A stretch of 64,000 bases of DNA. It comes from Denitratimonas tolerans (GTDB lineage Bacteria > Pseudomonadota > Gammaproteobacteria > Xanthomonadales > Xanthomonadaceae). Under the pieces are notes generated by a model that had not been told where the DNA came from, did not search any database, and saw nothing but the letters and a program-made list of their open reading frames with translations. Each line of letters opens with the position of its first letter. The stretch's first letter is position 1. The position numbers and the translations under genes were made by a program. The DNA lies in the NCBI RefSeq assembly GCF_037203605.1, contig NZ_JBBDHC010000017.1, forward strand, positions 1 through 64,000, read 5' to 3'. This document shows positions 42,405 to 53,800 of this stretch, piece after piece.

Positions 42405-42825
42405 CACTCTGTCACTCCTTGACTGATTGGCCGAGTCCAGCCGTTGCGAAAATTGCGTCATTCCATCGCCTTGAACATGCGGTCGGGCTGACCGCAGGAG
42501 ACACCCGCGCCGCGCGCAAGGCGCGTCCATCTGATTGATTGTAGCCCACGAATGTCAAGTGGAACGTGAACTTTTCCGAAAGACGACGGTCGGCCGGCTG
42601 GGGGCTGTGACCGGCAAACCGGGCGCGGCGAGCCGCGTCACCGGAGGCCCCGCCCCGCAATTTCGCAGGCCGAAGTCGCCGGGGCGCGCCTGTGCCCACG
42701 CTCGCGCGCCTGCGCGGGTGCGACGGTGAAGGCTTCGCCGGTCCTGGCGGCAAGGCGCAATGGGACGGCACGATGGCGGAATGGAATCGCCTTCGGCGGT
42801 TCCAATGGAATGGGCTTTTCCCACC
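42405..42825. other. Intergenic region without a recognised gene
   Basis: The 421 bases between the secreted-protein gene and the end of hrpA hold the promoter region of the former and a GGCGGAA-family hairpin at 42783-42803 (GGAATCGCC / GGCGGTTCC). Short open frames here have no ribosome binding site or recognisable product. Nothing else was seen. Confidence 0.6.
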
Positions 42826-45800
42826 CTACGGCTGCGCCGCGCCTGCGCGCAGCAGCTCGAGCTGTCGCGCCAGTCGCTTGGCCGAGACCGGGATGGCAGT
42901 GCCGAGTTCCTGGGCGAAGAGCGAGACGCGCAGTTCCTCCAGCTCCCAGCGCAGCGCCTGCCAGCGCGGATCGGCGAAGGCCGGGGTGGCGCGCGCGGCG
43001 TCGAGCGCCTGCACGAAGGGCGTCAGCTCCAGCATCCGCGCCTGGTCTTTGGCCGGATCGCGCAGGGCGCGCTCCGCGCGCAGGAGCATGGCATCGAGAT
43101 AGCGCGGGAAGTGCGCGAGCGCGTCGGGCGGCGTGTGGCGCAGGAAGCCAGGATGCACCAGGCCGTCGAGCTGGGCGCGCAGGTCGTCGAGGTTGCCCTT
43201 GGCCCAGCCCATCAGCGGCGATTCGAGCTTCGGGCGCAGTTCGGCCACGCGCTGGAGGATGGATTCGGCCAGCTCCAGGCGGCGCACGGCTTCGCCGAAG
43301 AGGCGCTTGCCGGCCTCGGCCGCGCGCTGCACGAAGGCGGCGCGGTCGCGGATCGCGCCGAGGTCGTCGCCTTCCACGGCGCGCAGGGCGGCGGTGACGA
43401 TATCCTCGCGCAGGCGTTCCTGGGTTTCGATGGCAGCGTACAGCAGTCCGATCTTGGGCGAGACGGGAAGCTGCTTGCGCGCCTGCTTCGCGCGATCCGC
43501 GAGGGCGAGGTGCAGCAGGCGGCGCACGCCGTCCCGATGCGCCGCATCGGCTTCATCGCGGCGGGCGGATACGCGCAGCGCGACGGACTCGCCCTCGTCG
43601 ACCAGTGCGGGAAACGCCGGTACGCCGGCTTCGCCGGACACCTGCAGCGGCACCGGCGTTTCGGGAAATTCGGTCAGGCCGCTGTCGGCCAGGTCGCGCC
43701 CGGCGCGCGCGGCGAAACTTTCGCGCGCACGGTCGCCGAAACGCTGGCGCAGTTCGTCGAGATCGCGCGATTCGGCCAGCAAGCGCTCCTTTCCTTCCAG
43801 CAGGCGAATCCGCAGGCGCAGGTGCGGCTCCAGCGCCGCCTCATCGAAGTCGGTGGCGGCGATGGGCGCGCCGGTGACCTTGGCCAGGAACCGCGCCAGT
43901 TCGCCGCGCAGGCTGTCGGCCGAAGGCGCGGGCCAGGCCTGCGCGAAGGCGCGGGCGAAATCCGGCGCGGGCACGAAATTCCGTCGCTGCGCCTTGGGCA
44001 AACCGCGGATCAGCGCGGTGGCCTTTTCCTCCACCAGCCCCGGCACCAGCCACTCCAGCCGCGCCGGGTCGAGCGCATTGAGCAGATGCAGCGGCACGTC
44101 GAGGGTGACGCCGTCATCCTCGGCGCCGGGCAGGAAGTGGTAGTGCAGCGCCAGACGCGCATCGCCCAGCGGGAAGTACTTCGGGAACCGCTCCGCATCG
44201 CTGCCCTCGCCCGGCAGGAGTTCGGCCAGCGGCCATTCGAGCCGACGCCGTTCTTCTCCCGACAGCTTTCGATACCAGGCATCCAGCCCGGCGGCGCTGT
44301 TGATGTCGGCCGGGATGCGGTCGAGGTACCAGCGCGCCTGCCAGTCCTCGTCGGCCACCAGCCCGGCGCGGCGCAGCTTGGCTTCTTCCTCGCGCGCCTT
44401 TTCCAGGGTGGCGAGGTTGCGCGCGACGAAGCCGGCGCGCGTATCGATCTCGCCGGGCACCAGCGCCTGCCGGATGAAGATGTCGCGCGCCTCCAGCGGA
44501 TACAGCCCGCCGTAATGGATCGGCCGCTTGGGCGCGAGCACCAGGCCGAACAGGCTGATCTGCTCGAAGCCCGTCACCCGCCCCTGCGACCTGGCCCAGT
44601 GCGGATCGAAGTGGCGGCGCGCCAGCAGGTGGGGAAGTTCGGCGATGACCCAGTCCGGCTCGATCCGCGCGCAGGTCAGCGCCCAGACCTTCTGGGTGTC
44701 GAGCAAGGTCGCACACAGCAGCCAGCGCGGCGGCTGGCGCGCCAGCGCCGAGCCGGGAAACACCTGGAAACGCCGCCCGCGCGGGCCTTCGAAGATGCCC
44801 TTGTCGTTCTTCTGCCCGATATGGGTAGGCAGGCCGGCGATCAGGGCACGGTGCAGAAGGGTGTAGGTGCCGTCGGCCGCGCAGGGCCGACCTGCGGCGG
44901 GATTCTCGTAGGTCGGGGCTACGTCCCCGACGCGCCGGGGCTTGCCGTCGGCCGCGCAGGGCCGACCTGCGGCGGGATTCTCGTAGGTCGGAGCGATGTC
45001 CCCGACGCGCTCTTCCAGCGCCCAACCCAGCTCCTGGCACAGCAGCACCAGCTGCCGGTGCAGCTCGCGCCACTCGCGCATGCGCAGGAAGCCGAGGAAG
45101 TGCTTTTCGCACCAGTCGCGCAGCTTCGACTGGCTCAAGTCCTCGTGGGCCTGGCGGTAGGCGTCCCAGAGCTTGAGGATGCCGACGAACTCCGAGTGCG
45201 GGTCGGCGAATTCGGCGTGCGCCTGGTCGGCGGCCTGGCGCTGGTCGGCGGGGCGTTCGCGCGGATCCTGGATGCCGAGAAAGGCGGCAATGGCGAGCAC
45301 CTGGCGCAGCACGCCGTGGCCGCGCGCGGCGATCAGCATGCGCGAAAGCGCCACGTCCACCGGCCAGCGCGCCATGGTGCGGCCGATGTCGGTGAGATGA
45401 CGCTCGCGATCAACCGCGCCCAGTTCCTGCAATTGCTGCCAGCCATCGGCGACGGCGCGCGGATCGGGGGCTTCGAGGAAGGGAAACTCCTCCAGCCGCC
45501 CGAGGCCAAGCGAGAGCATCCGCAGGATCACCCCGGCGAGCGAGGCGCGCAGGATTTCCGGATCGGTGTAGCGCGGGCGGGCGTCGAAATCCTCCTGCGA
45601 ATAGAGCCGGAAGCACACCCCCGCAGCCACGCGCCCGCAGCGACCGGCGCGCTGGTTGGCGCTGGCCTGGCTGATCGGCTCGACGTGCAGGCGCTCGAGC
45701 TTGCCGCGCGGGCTGTAGCGCTTGACCCGCGCGAAGCCCGGATCGATCACGTAGCGGATGCGCGGCACGGTGAGCGAGGTTTCCGCGACGTTGGTCGCCA

Positions 45801-46914
45801 GCACGATGCGGCGCTTCGGGCCGGGCGAGAAGATGCGGTCCTGATCGCGCGCGGAGAGCCGCGCATACAGCGGCAGCACTTCGGTTTCACGGTACTTGCG
45901 CCGCTCCAGCGCCTGGTGCGCATCGCGGATCTCGCGCTCGCCGGGCAGGAACACGAGGATGTCGCCCATCGGATCCTCGCGCGTGGCTTCGTCCGCCGCG
46001 CGCACGAGGGCGTCGAGAACGCCCATGCCCTGGTCCCCCATCCGCGACGGGACACGAGTCTTCGCTCGTTCTCCCATCCGCGATGGGTGAGTGGAGTCAT
46101 CCGCGTGCTCTCCCCCATCCAGCGGCCGATAGCGCATCTCCACCGGATAGCTGCGCCCCTCGATCGCCACCACCGGCGCATTGTCGAAGTGGCGGGAGAA
46201 GCGCTCGGTGTCGATCGTGGCCGAGGTGACGATGAGCTTGAGGTCCGGGCGCTTCTTCAGCAGCGTCTTCAGGTACCCCAGCAGGAAGTCGATGTTGAGG
46301 CTGCGCTCGTGCGCCTCGTCGACGATGATCGTGTCGTAAGCGGAGAGGTAGCGGTCGGACTGGATCTCGGCCAGCAGGATGCCGTCGGTCATGAACTTGA
46401 TGCAGCCGGACTCCGAGGTGCGCTCGGTGAAGCGCACCTGGTAGCCCACCGCGCCGCCCAGCTCCACCTGCAGCTCCTGTGCGACACGATGGGCCACCGC
46501 GCGCGCGGCGATCCGGCGCGGCTGGGTGCAGCCGATCAGGCCCGCCGCACCGCGCCCGGCGGCCAGGCACATCTTGGGCAGCTGCGTCGTCTTGCCCGAG
46601 CCGGTTTCACCGGCCACCACGATCACCTGATGGCGCTCGATCAGTTCGACGATGCGCGCGGCCTCGCGCGCCACCGGCAGGGTCTCATCGAAAGTGGGCA
46701 CGGGCAGCCGCGCGCGGCGCGCTTCGCAGGCGGCGACGGATGCGGCCAGCGCGGCCTCGTACTCGGCGCGCAATGCGGCATCCTGCGCCTGCGCACGCAC
46801 GCGCCCGCGCAGGCGCAGCAGCCGCCCGCGGTCGCGGCTGAGTGCGTGCGACAGCGCATCGGGCGCGCGGCCGCGCGCCACGCTCGGGTTGATGTCAGCG
46901 GCCATAGCCCCCAT
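42826..46914 (-). CDS. hrpA: ATP-dependent RNA helicase HrpA, with in-frame repeat insertions
   Basis: DEAH-box helicase of 1362 residues (E. coli HrpA has 1300) that resolves stalled ribosomes in characterised bacteria. Walker A is AGETGSGKTTQLP near residue 98, the DEAH box is IIVDEAHERSLN near 199, and the later motifs include SATIDTERFS, LATNVAETSLTVP and QRAGRCGRVAAG, followed by HA2, OB-fold and the DUF3418 C-terminal domain. Two repeat-derived insertions are in frame. One (about residues 269-295) holds two CCCATCCGCGAYGGG palindromes. The other (about 637-682) is a REP pair duplicated with a 75-base period. Both lie in linkers, so the enzyme is probably functional. Confidence 0.95.
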   Translation of the reverse strand: MGAMAADINPSVARGRAPDALSHALSRDRGRLLRLRGRVRAQAQDAALRAEYEAALAASVAACEARRARLPVPTFDETLPVAREAARIVELIERHQVIVVAGETGSGKTTQLPKMCLAAGRGAAGLIGCTQPRRIAARAVAHRVAQELQVELGGAVGYQVRFTERTSESGCIKFMTDGILLAEIQSDRYLSAYDTIIVDEAHERSLNIDFLLGYLKTLLKKRPDLKLIVTSATIDTERFSRHFDNAPVVAIEGRSYPVEMRYRPLDGGEHADDSTHPSRMGERAKTRVPSRMGDQGMGVLDALVRAADEATREDPMGDILVFLPGEREIRDAHQALERRKYRETEVLPLYARLSARDQDRIFSPGPKRRIVLATNVAETSLTVPRIRYVIDPGFARVKRYSPRGKLERLHVEPISQASANQRAGRCGRVAAGVCFRLYSQEDFDARPRYTDPEILRASLAGVILRMLSLGLGRLEEFPFLEAPDPRAVADGWQQLQELGAVDRERHLTDIGRTMARWPVDVALSRMLIAARGHGVLRQVLAIAAFLGIQDPRERPADQRQAADQAHAEFADPHSEFVGILKLWDAYRQAHEDLSQSKLRDWCEKHFLGFLRMREWRELHRQLVLLCQELGWALEERVGDIAPTYENPAAGRPCAADGKPRRVGDVAPTYENPAAGRPCAADGTYTLLHRALIAGLPTHIGQKNDKGIFEGPRGRRFQVFPGSALARQPPRWLLCATLLDTQKVWALTCARIEPDWVIAELPHLLARRHFDPHWARSQGRVTGFEQISLFGLVLAPKRPIHYGGLYPLEARDIFIRQALVPGEIDTRAGFVARNLATLEKAREEEAKLRRAGLVADEDWQARWYLDRIPADINSAAGLDAWYRKLSGEERRRLEWPLAELLPGEGSDAERFPKYFPLGDARLALHYHFLPGAEDDGVTLDVPLHLLNALDPARLEWLVPGLVEEKATALIRGLPKAQRRNFVPAPDFARAFAQAWPAPSADSLRGELARFLAKVTGAPIAATDFDEAALEPHLRLRIRLLEGKERLLAESRDLDELRQRFGDRARESFAARAGRDLADSGLTEFPETPVPLQVSGEAGVPAFPALVDEGESVALRVSARRDEADAAHRDGVRRLLHLALADRAKQARKQLPVSPKIGLLYAAIETQERLREDIVTAALRAVEGDDLGAIRDRAAFVQRAAEAGKRLFGEAVRRLELAESILQRVAELRPKLESPLMGWAKGNLDDLRAQLDGLVHPGFLRHTPPDALAHFPRYLDAMLLRAERALRDPAKDQARMLELTPFVQALDAARATPAFADPRWQALRWELEELRVSLFAQELGTAIPVSAKRLARQLELLRAGAAQP
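44872..45006. repeat. Duplicated REP pair inside hrpA
   Basis: Type B reverse at 44872-44895 and 44947-44970, type A forward at 44908-44931 and 44983-45006 (the last one degenerate). The period is exactly 75 bases, so each copy adds 25 codons; the protein shows the doubled segment VGDxAPTYENPAAGRPCAADG. Confidence 0.93.
46037..46087. repeat. Two CCCATCCGCGAYGGG palindromes inside hrpA
   Basis: CCCATCCGCGACGGG at 46037-46051 and CCCATCCGCGATGGG at 46073-46087, 36 bases apart (12 codons), encoding the doubled PSRMG segment. The flanking CTCGTTCTC recurs, in the other orientation, in the pilD insert. Confidence 0.75.
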
Positions 46915-47002
46915 CTATTGAAGTCTGCGGGAGAATCAACTTCCTGCTCCCGGAAAAGCGGCGTAGGGTAACCGCCATCATTCACCACGCAAGGAGTTCG
47001 AC

Positions 47003-47482
47003 ATGAAAATCGATATCGGGATCAAGTCTGCGGACCGCAAGGCAATTGCCGATGGCCTCTCGCACTTCCTCGCCGACGCCTACACGCTTTATCTCAAGAC
47101 CCACAGCTTCCACTGGAACGTGACCGGGCCGATGTTCAACTCGCTGCACGTCATGTTCGAGACCCAGTACACCGAGCAGTGGGCGGCGCTGGACGAGATC
47201 GCCGAACGCATCCGCGCCATCGGTTTCCCCGCGCCTGGTTCCTATGGCGAGTTCGTGAAGCTCACGTCCATCGCCGAAGAGCCCGGCCGCGAAGGCGAGG
47301 TGCCGGACTGGAAGGAGATGGTCAGGCAGCTGGTGGCGGGCAACGAAGCGGTGTGCCGCACCGCGCGCAAGGTGCTCGCCACCGCCTCGCAGGCCGGCGA
47401 CGAGCCCACCGTGGACCTTCTCACCCAGCGCCTGCAGGCGCATGAAAAGGCCGCCTGGATGTTGCGCTCGCTGCTGGAATGA
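47003..47482 (+). CDS. dps: Dps-family ferritin-like DNA-protecting protein
   Basis: Forms a dodecameric shell that oxidises and stores iron and protects DNA under oxidative stress or starvation. Product of 159 residues. Ferroxidase ligands match E. coli Dps by spacing: His37 and His49 (THSFHWNV, NSLHV), Glu53 in place of Asp67, Asp64 and Glu68 (LDEIAERI). AAGGAG precedes the ATG. It is divergent from hrpA and closed by a strong terminator. Confidence 0.94.
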   Translation: MKIDIGIKSADRKAIADGLSHFLADAYTLYLKTHSFHWNVTGPMFNSLHVMFETQYTEQWAALDEIAERIRAIGFPAPGSYGEFVKLTSIAEEPGREGEVPDWKEMVRQLVAGNEAVCRTARKVLATASQAGDEPTVDLLTQRLQAHEKAAWMLRSLLE

Positions 47483-47504
47483 TGCGCAGCGGTTCGCACA
47501 CGCG

Positions 47505-47535
47505 AAGGCCGGGAATTGCGTTCCCGGCCTTTTTT
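47505..47535 (+). terminator. Intrinsic terminator of dps
   Basis: Perfect 11-base-pair stem AAGGCCGGGAA / TTCCCGGCCTT with loop TTGCG and a T-run at 47530-47535. Confidence 0.95.
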
Positions 47536-47593
47536 GTGCTTACACTCCAGATTGTTGCGGTGCAATATCGCCAGATTCCGGGGAACCGTCGCC

Positions 47594-48937
<1,344 letters not shown>

Positions 48938-48967
48938 GCGGCGCGGCGCATCGGCTATCCTGAGCCG

Positions 48968-50782
48968 ATGCCCGAGACACCTCTTGAACTGCTGAAGCGC
49001 GTCTTCGGCTACGACAGCTTTCGCGGCGAGCAGGCGGCGATCATCGATCACCTGGTCGCCGGCCGCGACGCCCTGGTGCTGATGCCGACCGGCGGCGGAA
49101 AGTCGCTGTGCTATCAGCTTCCTGCCCTGCTGCGCGAGGGGACGGGCATCGTGATTTCGCCGCTGATCGCGCTGATGCAGGACCAGGTCGACGCGCTGCG
49201 CCAGCTCGGCGTGCGCGCGGCGCGCCTGGATTCCTCGCTGGAGGCGCGCGAGGCGCTCGACACCGAACGCGCGCTCGCCGCCGGCGCGCTGGATCTGGTG
49301 TACGTCTCGCCCGAACGCTTCCTCACCGAACGCTTCATGGATCGAATCGACGCGCTGCCGATCGCGCTGTTCGCCATCGACGAGGCCCACTGCGTTTCGC
49401 AGTGGGGCCACGACTTCCGGCCCGAGTACCGCCAGCTCGACGTGCTGCACCAGCGCTGGCCGAGGGTGCCGCGCATCGCGCTCACCGCCACCGCCGATGC
49501 GCCCACGCGCGCGGAAATCGCCGAGCGCCTGGCGCTGGACGAGGCGCGCTGGTTCGTCAGTTCCTTCGACCGCCCCAACATCCGCTATCGGGTGGAACAG
49601 AAGGCCAACGGCAAGAAGCAGCTGCTCGATTTCCTCGCCATGCGCGCCGGGCAATCGGGCATCGTCTACTGCCTGTCGCGGCGCAAGGTCGAGGACACCG
49701 CCGAGTTTCTCGTCGGGCACGGCGTGTCGGCCCTGCCCTACCACGCCGGCATGGCGACCGCGGCGCGCGCCGAAAACCAGCGCCGCTTCATCCGCGAGGA
49801 AGGCATCGTGATGTGCGCCACGATCGCTTTCGGCATGGGCATCGACAAGCCCGACGTGCGCTTCGTGGCGCATGTCGACCTGCCCAAATCCATCGAGGGC
49901 TACTATCAGGAAACCGGCCGCGCCGGGCGCGATGGTGACCCGGCCGAGGCCTGGATGTGCTGGGGCATGGGCGATGTCGCCACGCTCTCGCAGATGATCG
50001 AGGCGGGCGAGGCGGATGAATCGCGCAAGCGCCTGGAGCGGCACAAGCTCAACGTGCTGCTGGGCTATGCCGAAACCATCCGCTGCCGCCGCCAGACGCT
50101 GCTCGCCAGCTTCGGCGAGACCTACCCGGACCCCTGCGGCAACTGCGACAACTGCCTGGAACCGCCGCCCACCTGGGACGGCACGCAGGCGGCGCGCAAG
50201 GCGCTCTCCTGCGTGTGGCGCTGCGGCCAGCGCTTTGGCGCGGGGCACCTGATCGACGTGCTGCGCGGCACCCGCACCGAGAAGGTTCTCCAGCACGGGC
50301 ACGATACGCTCAGCACCTTCGGCATCGGTGCCGAGCTGGAGGCCATCGCCTGGCGCGGTGTATTCCGCCAGCTGGTCACCGCCGGGCTGCTCGACATCGA
50401 TCACACCCGCTTCGGCGCGCTGCGCCTGACCGAAGCCGCGCGCCCGCTGCTGCGCGGTGAAGGCCACCTGACCCTGCGCCGCGACGCGCCGGCGGCGCGC
50501 CGGCGCGGCAGGTCCGAGCGCGGGCGCGGCGCGGCCACGGAGGAGATTGCCCTCAGTGACGCGGCGCGGCTGCGCTTCGAGGCACTGCGCGAGCTGCGCA
50601 CGGCGCTGGCGCGCGAACAGAACCTGCCGGCCTACATGATCTTCGGCAACGCCACCTTGCGCGGCATCGCCGAGGCCGATCCGAACGAGCTGGACGAACT
50701 GGCGACCGTCTCCGGGGTCGGCGTGGCCAAGCTGGAGCGCTACGGCGAATCGGTGCTGGAGACCCTGGCGCTGCTGCGCTGA
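48968..50782 (+). CDS. recQ: ATP-dependent DNA helicase RecQ
   Basis: 3'-5' DNA helicase of the RecF recombination pathway (604 residues). Walker A LMPTGGGKSLCYQLP, DEAH box AIDEAHCVSQWGHDFRPEY, motif VI QETGRAGRDG, a zinc-binding region with CGNCDNCL, winged-helix RQC domain and a C-terminal HRDC domain (ALREQNLPAYMIFGNATL-like segment, residues about 530-604) are all present. It starts 30 bases after gdhA and converges on yhdP. Confidence 0.97.
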   Translation: MPETPLELLKRVFGYDSFRGEQAAIIDHLVAGRDALVLMPTGGGKSLCYQLPALLREGTGIVISPLIALMQDQVDALRQLGVRAARLDSSLEAREALDTERALAAGALDLVYVSPERFLTERFMDRIDALPIALFAIDEAHCVSQWGHDFRPEYRQLDVLHQRWPRVPRIALTATADAPTRAEIAERLALDEARWFVSSFDRPNIRYRVEQKANGKKQLLDFLAMRAGQSGIVYCLSRRKVEDTAEFLVGHGVSALPYHAGMATAARAENQRRFIREEGIVMCATIAFGMGIDKPDVRFVAHVDLPKSIEGYYQETGRAGRDGDPAEAWMCWGMGDVATLSQMIEAGEADESRKRLERHKLNVLLGYAETIRCRRQTLLASFGETYPDPCGNCDNCLEPPPTWDGTQAARKALSCVWRCGQRFGAGHLIDVLRGTRTEKVLQHGHDTLSTFGIGAELEAIAWRGVFRQLVTAGLLDIDHTRFGALRLTEAARPLLRGEGHLTLRRDAPAARRRGRSERGRGAATEEIALSDAARLRFEALRELRTALAREQNLPAYMIFGNATLRGIAEADPNELDELATVSGVGVAKLERYGESVLETLALLR

Positions 50783-50843
50783 GGGCCTGTGGAAAACCCA
50801 TCTGCCGGCTGCTGCCGCCGCCGAACGCGCCGGGCAGCGATCG

Positions 50844-53800
50844 TCAGGGTGAGGGGTCGCGCGGCGCAGCCGCTTCCGCCTCGATCGTCGGCGCATCCCA
50901 CGCTCCGGTGACGCGATACACCGTGCGCGTCATGTCCTTGAGTGGCTGGCGCAGCACGGCCTGGGCCACCGCGCCGACCGCCGCACCGGCCGGACCCGCG
51001 GCAATCGCGCCGATCGCCGGCAGCACGCTGCCGGCCTTGGGCAGCACCTCCAGGGTCTGGTCGTAGTCGCGCGCCTTGAGGCCGGTGCGCCCGCGCAGGC
51101 GGATTTCCGCGGAGGGCGCATTGATCCGGAAGTCGTCGGTGAAGGCGTCGCCGCGCTCGATGCGGAAGCTGCCGGCCATCTGGTTGAACGCGAACCCGGA
51201 CTTCAGGAAATCGCTGAAATCAAGGCTCAGCCGGCGCGGGATTTCGGTCAGGCTGAGCAGGCCGAACAGGCGGCCGGCACCCGGCTCCACTTCCAGCACG
51301 CGCCCCTGCCCGACGCTGACATCGAGCCTGCCATCGGCCACCGCCCAATCGAACGCGCCGGGGGCACCGGGCCACGCCAGCATCAGGCGTCCGTGGGTGC
51401 CGCTGCTTTCGATCAGGCGCGAGAAGCCCAGCGCCTCCAGCATCGCGCCGGCATCGCGCGAGGAAAAATCCAGCGCCAGCGCGGTTGATTCGCGCCCTTC
51501 CACCACCTGCCAATCGCCCTTGGCCTTGAGATCGAGCGCCGCCGAGTGGGCATCGAACCGCTCGACGTGCAGGCCCGTGGCGGTAGGCCAGGTCTCCAGC
51601 CAGACGTTGCCCAGGTGCGCGCCGGAAAACCGGGTATCGGCCGACTCCAGGTGAATCGGCGGGATCAGGCCGGGCGCGGAAAGCACCTGCGTTGTCGCCG
51701 CATCCTGCCCGGCGTCCGCCGCATCCGTCTCCGGCCAGTGCAGGCGATCAAGGCGCGCGGTGATGCCCTTCTGGGCAAGCCCATCGAGCGGCACCGACAG
51801 CTCACCCGCCAGCGCATCGCCGGCAAAGCCGAAGGTGAATCGCTCCGCATCGCGCTGCATCGTGACGCGGGTTTCGCGGAACGGCCGGCCAAAAAGGTTC
51901 AGTTCGCCGATGAACAAGTCCGCCGAGGCCAGGTGCAGCGCCGCTTCGCCATCCCCCAACCCCGCGGCGACGCCGCCCCAGGCCGCGGCATCGAGCACCG
52001 GGATCTGCCCGGCGACGTGCAGGCCGCGCGGCGGCGGCGCGGCGTCCACGACGTCGCCGAACAGCGCGGTGCCGCTGAAGCCATCGACGCCCGAACGCCC
52101 GTGCAGGCGCAGCAGTCCGCCCAGGCGCAGGTCGATGCCGACGTCCGGCTCTTGCAGGGTCAGGTCCAGATCCAGCGGCATCCGGTCGGCGGCATCCTTG
52201 CGCAGCGGGGCCGGAAGGTGGATCGACACGCCCGCCAGATCCGAGCGCACCCGCAGCTGGGGCGCGGCGCGGACAGCGCCGTCCGGCTCGGGCACGGTCA
52301 GTTGCAGGGTCCAGTCGGACTCGCCGCCCAGCCACGGCGTCAGCCAGCGGCTGCGCGCATTGGATTGGACCAGCCGCGCCGCCGGGAAATGCCCGCGCAG
52401 GCTGGCTTCAGCGAGGTGTTCGGGCTGCGAGGTGTAGTCGCCCACGGCGATGCTGAGCGCGCCCAGCGTCCCGCCGAACCCGACGCTCAGCTCATCGGCA
52501 AGGAATCCGCGGTCGGAAAACCGCACCCGCCCGCTCGCGCCCTCGAAATCCAGCCCCCAGTTCGCATCGCGCAGGTCCATGCGCGCCAGGTCCACCTGTC
52601 CATCGACCTTCGGCTCGCCCAGGTGATCCTCCAGCGGGATGTGGAGCGCCAGGGCCACTTCGCCGCGGCCACCGAGCGAAACGCCATCCAGCAGTTCGCC
52701 GTGCGCTTCATGCAGGGGACTCTTGCGCAGGACCTGCAGCAGCGCCGAGCCGCTGCCGTTCCCATGCACATCCAGCGCAAGGATCGAATCGCCGAAGTCG
52801 GCGATGCCGCCGCGCGCGCTGGCCACCTGCGCAGCGCCCACCTCGCCCGCCAGATCAAGCTCCATCGACACGTTGATGAAGCGCGCCGTGCCGCGCACGC
52901 GGTGCCCGGGCAGCCAGTCCGGGTGATAGGCGATCTGGGCGTCCTCCAGCTCAGCCAGCGCCTCGAAGCGCCCCTCGCCCTCGGGGAACGGCCAGTCGCG
53001 CACATTGCCGCGCACCACCGCGCTGCCGCGCGCGACGCGGCCGCCGAGCAGCGCGGTATCGAGCCAGCGCACGGCCGCTTCAGACATCACGTTGACCGGC
53101 CAGAAGCGCTTGGCCACAACCAGCGGACCTTCGCCGACGTCGGCGCGCAGGTCCAGCAGCACGCCACCGCCATCGGGAAACTGCGCACCGCCGGCCAGCG
53201 TGATGGCGTAGTCGTCCTCGTTGAGCCGCAATCCCGGCGTATCGATGCGCCAGCCATCGCCTGGATCGAAGGCGAGGATCTCTCCGGCAACGCGCGGCAT
53301 GAACGGGGCGCGCAGCACGCCAGGGGCCTGCACGGTCCAGACGCCGGGAGCCACGTCCAGGCGCAGCGCGCGCGCATCGCCGCCCAGCACCCCGGAAACG
53401 CCTTGGAAAGCCGGGATGCCGCCCACCGGCTGCCAACCGGCATCGAGCAGACGCGCTTCGAACCGGTAGCGTCCGGCATCGAACCAGGCCGCTCGCAGCG
53501 ACTCCAGCGTGCCGTGCGGCGCGGCCTCGCCCAGCCAGTGCCGCAGCCGCGCCGGCATCGCCGGAACCAGCCGCGCGAGCGCCAGCGGCGGCCCCAGAGC
53601 CAGCGCATCGGCTTCCACGCGCACCAGCCCGGAGCCATCGCGCTGCGCATGTCCCCGGCGCACGACCTCGAGCGAGCGGCTGCCTAGTTCATCGACCACC
53701 TGCCACGAAGGCACCACCGCGCGCCAGCCGGAGCCGCCCTCCCGCCACACCCGCGCCTGCATCTGCCAGACCGCGAACCGCGCCGACTGTTCGACGATGC

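Noticed and set aside
44872..45006. hrpA as a pseudogene broken by repeats
   Set aside because: The insertion length is a multiple of three and the frame continues through all downstream domains.
42760..46971. A 1403-codon open frame on the plus strand opposite hrpA
   Set aside because: It is the antisense shadow of hrpA in GC-rich DNA. It has no recognisable domain, and hrpA on the other strand has all helicase motifs.
46915..47002. Assigning an OxyR or Fur site upstream of dps
   Set aside because: The 88-base gap holds a GGGAG/CTCCC hairpin and a ribosome binding site, but no clear match to either operator.
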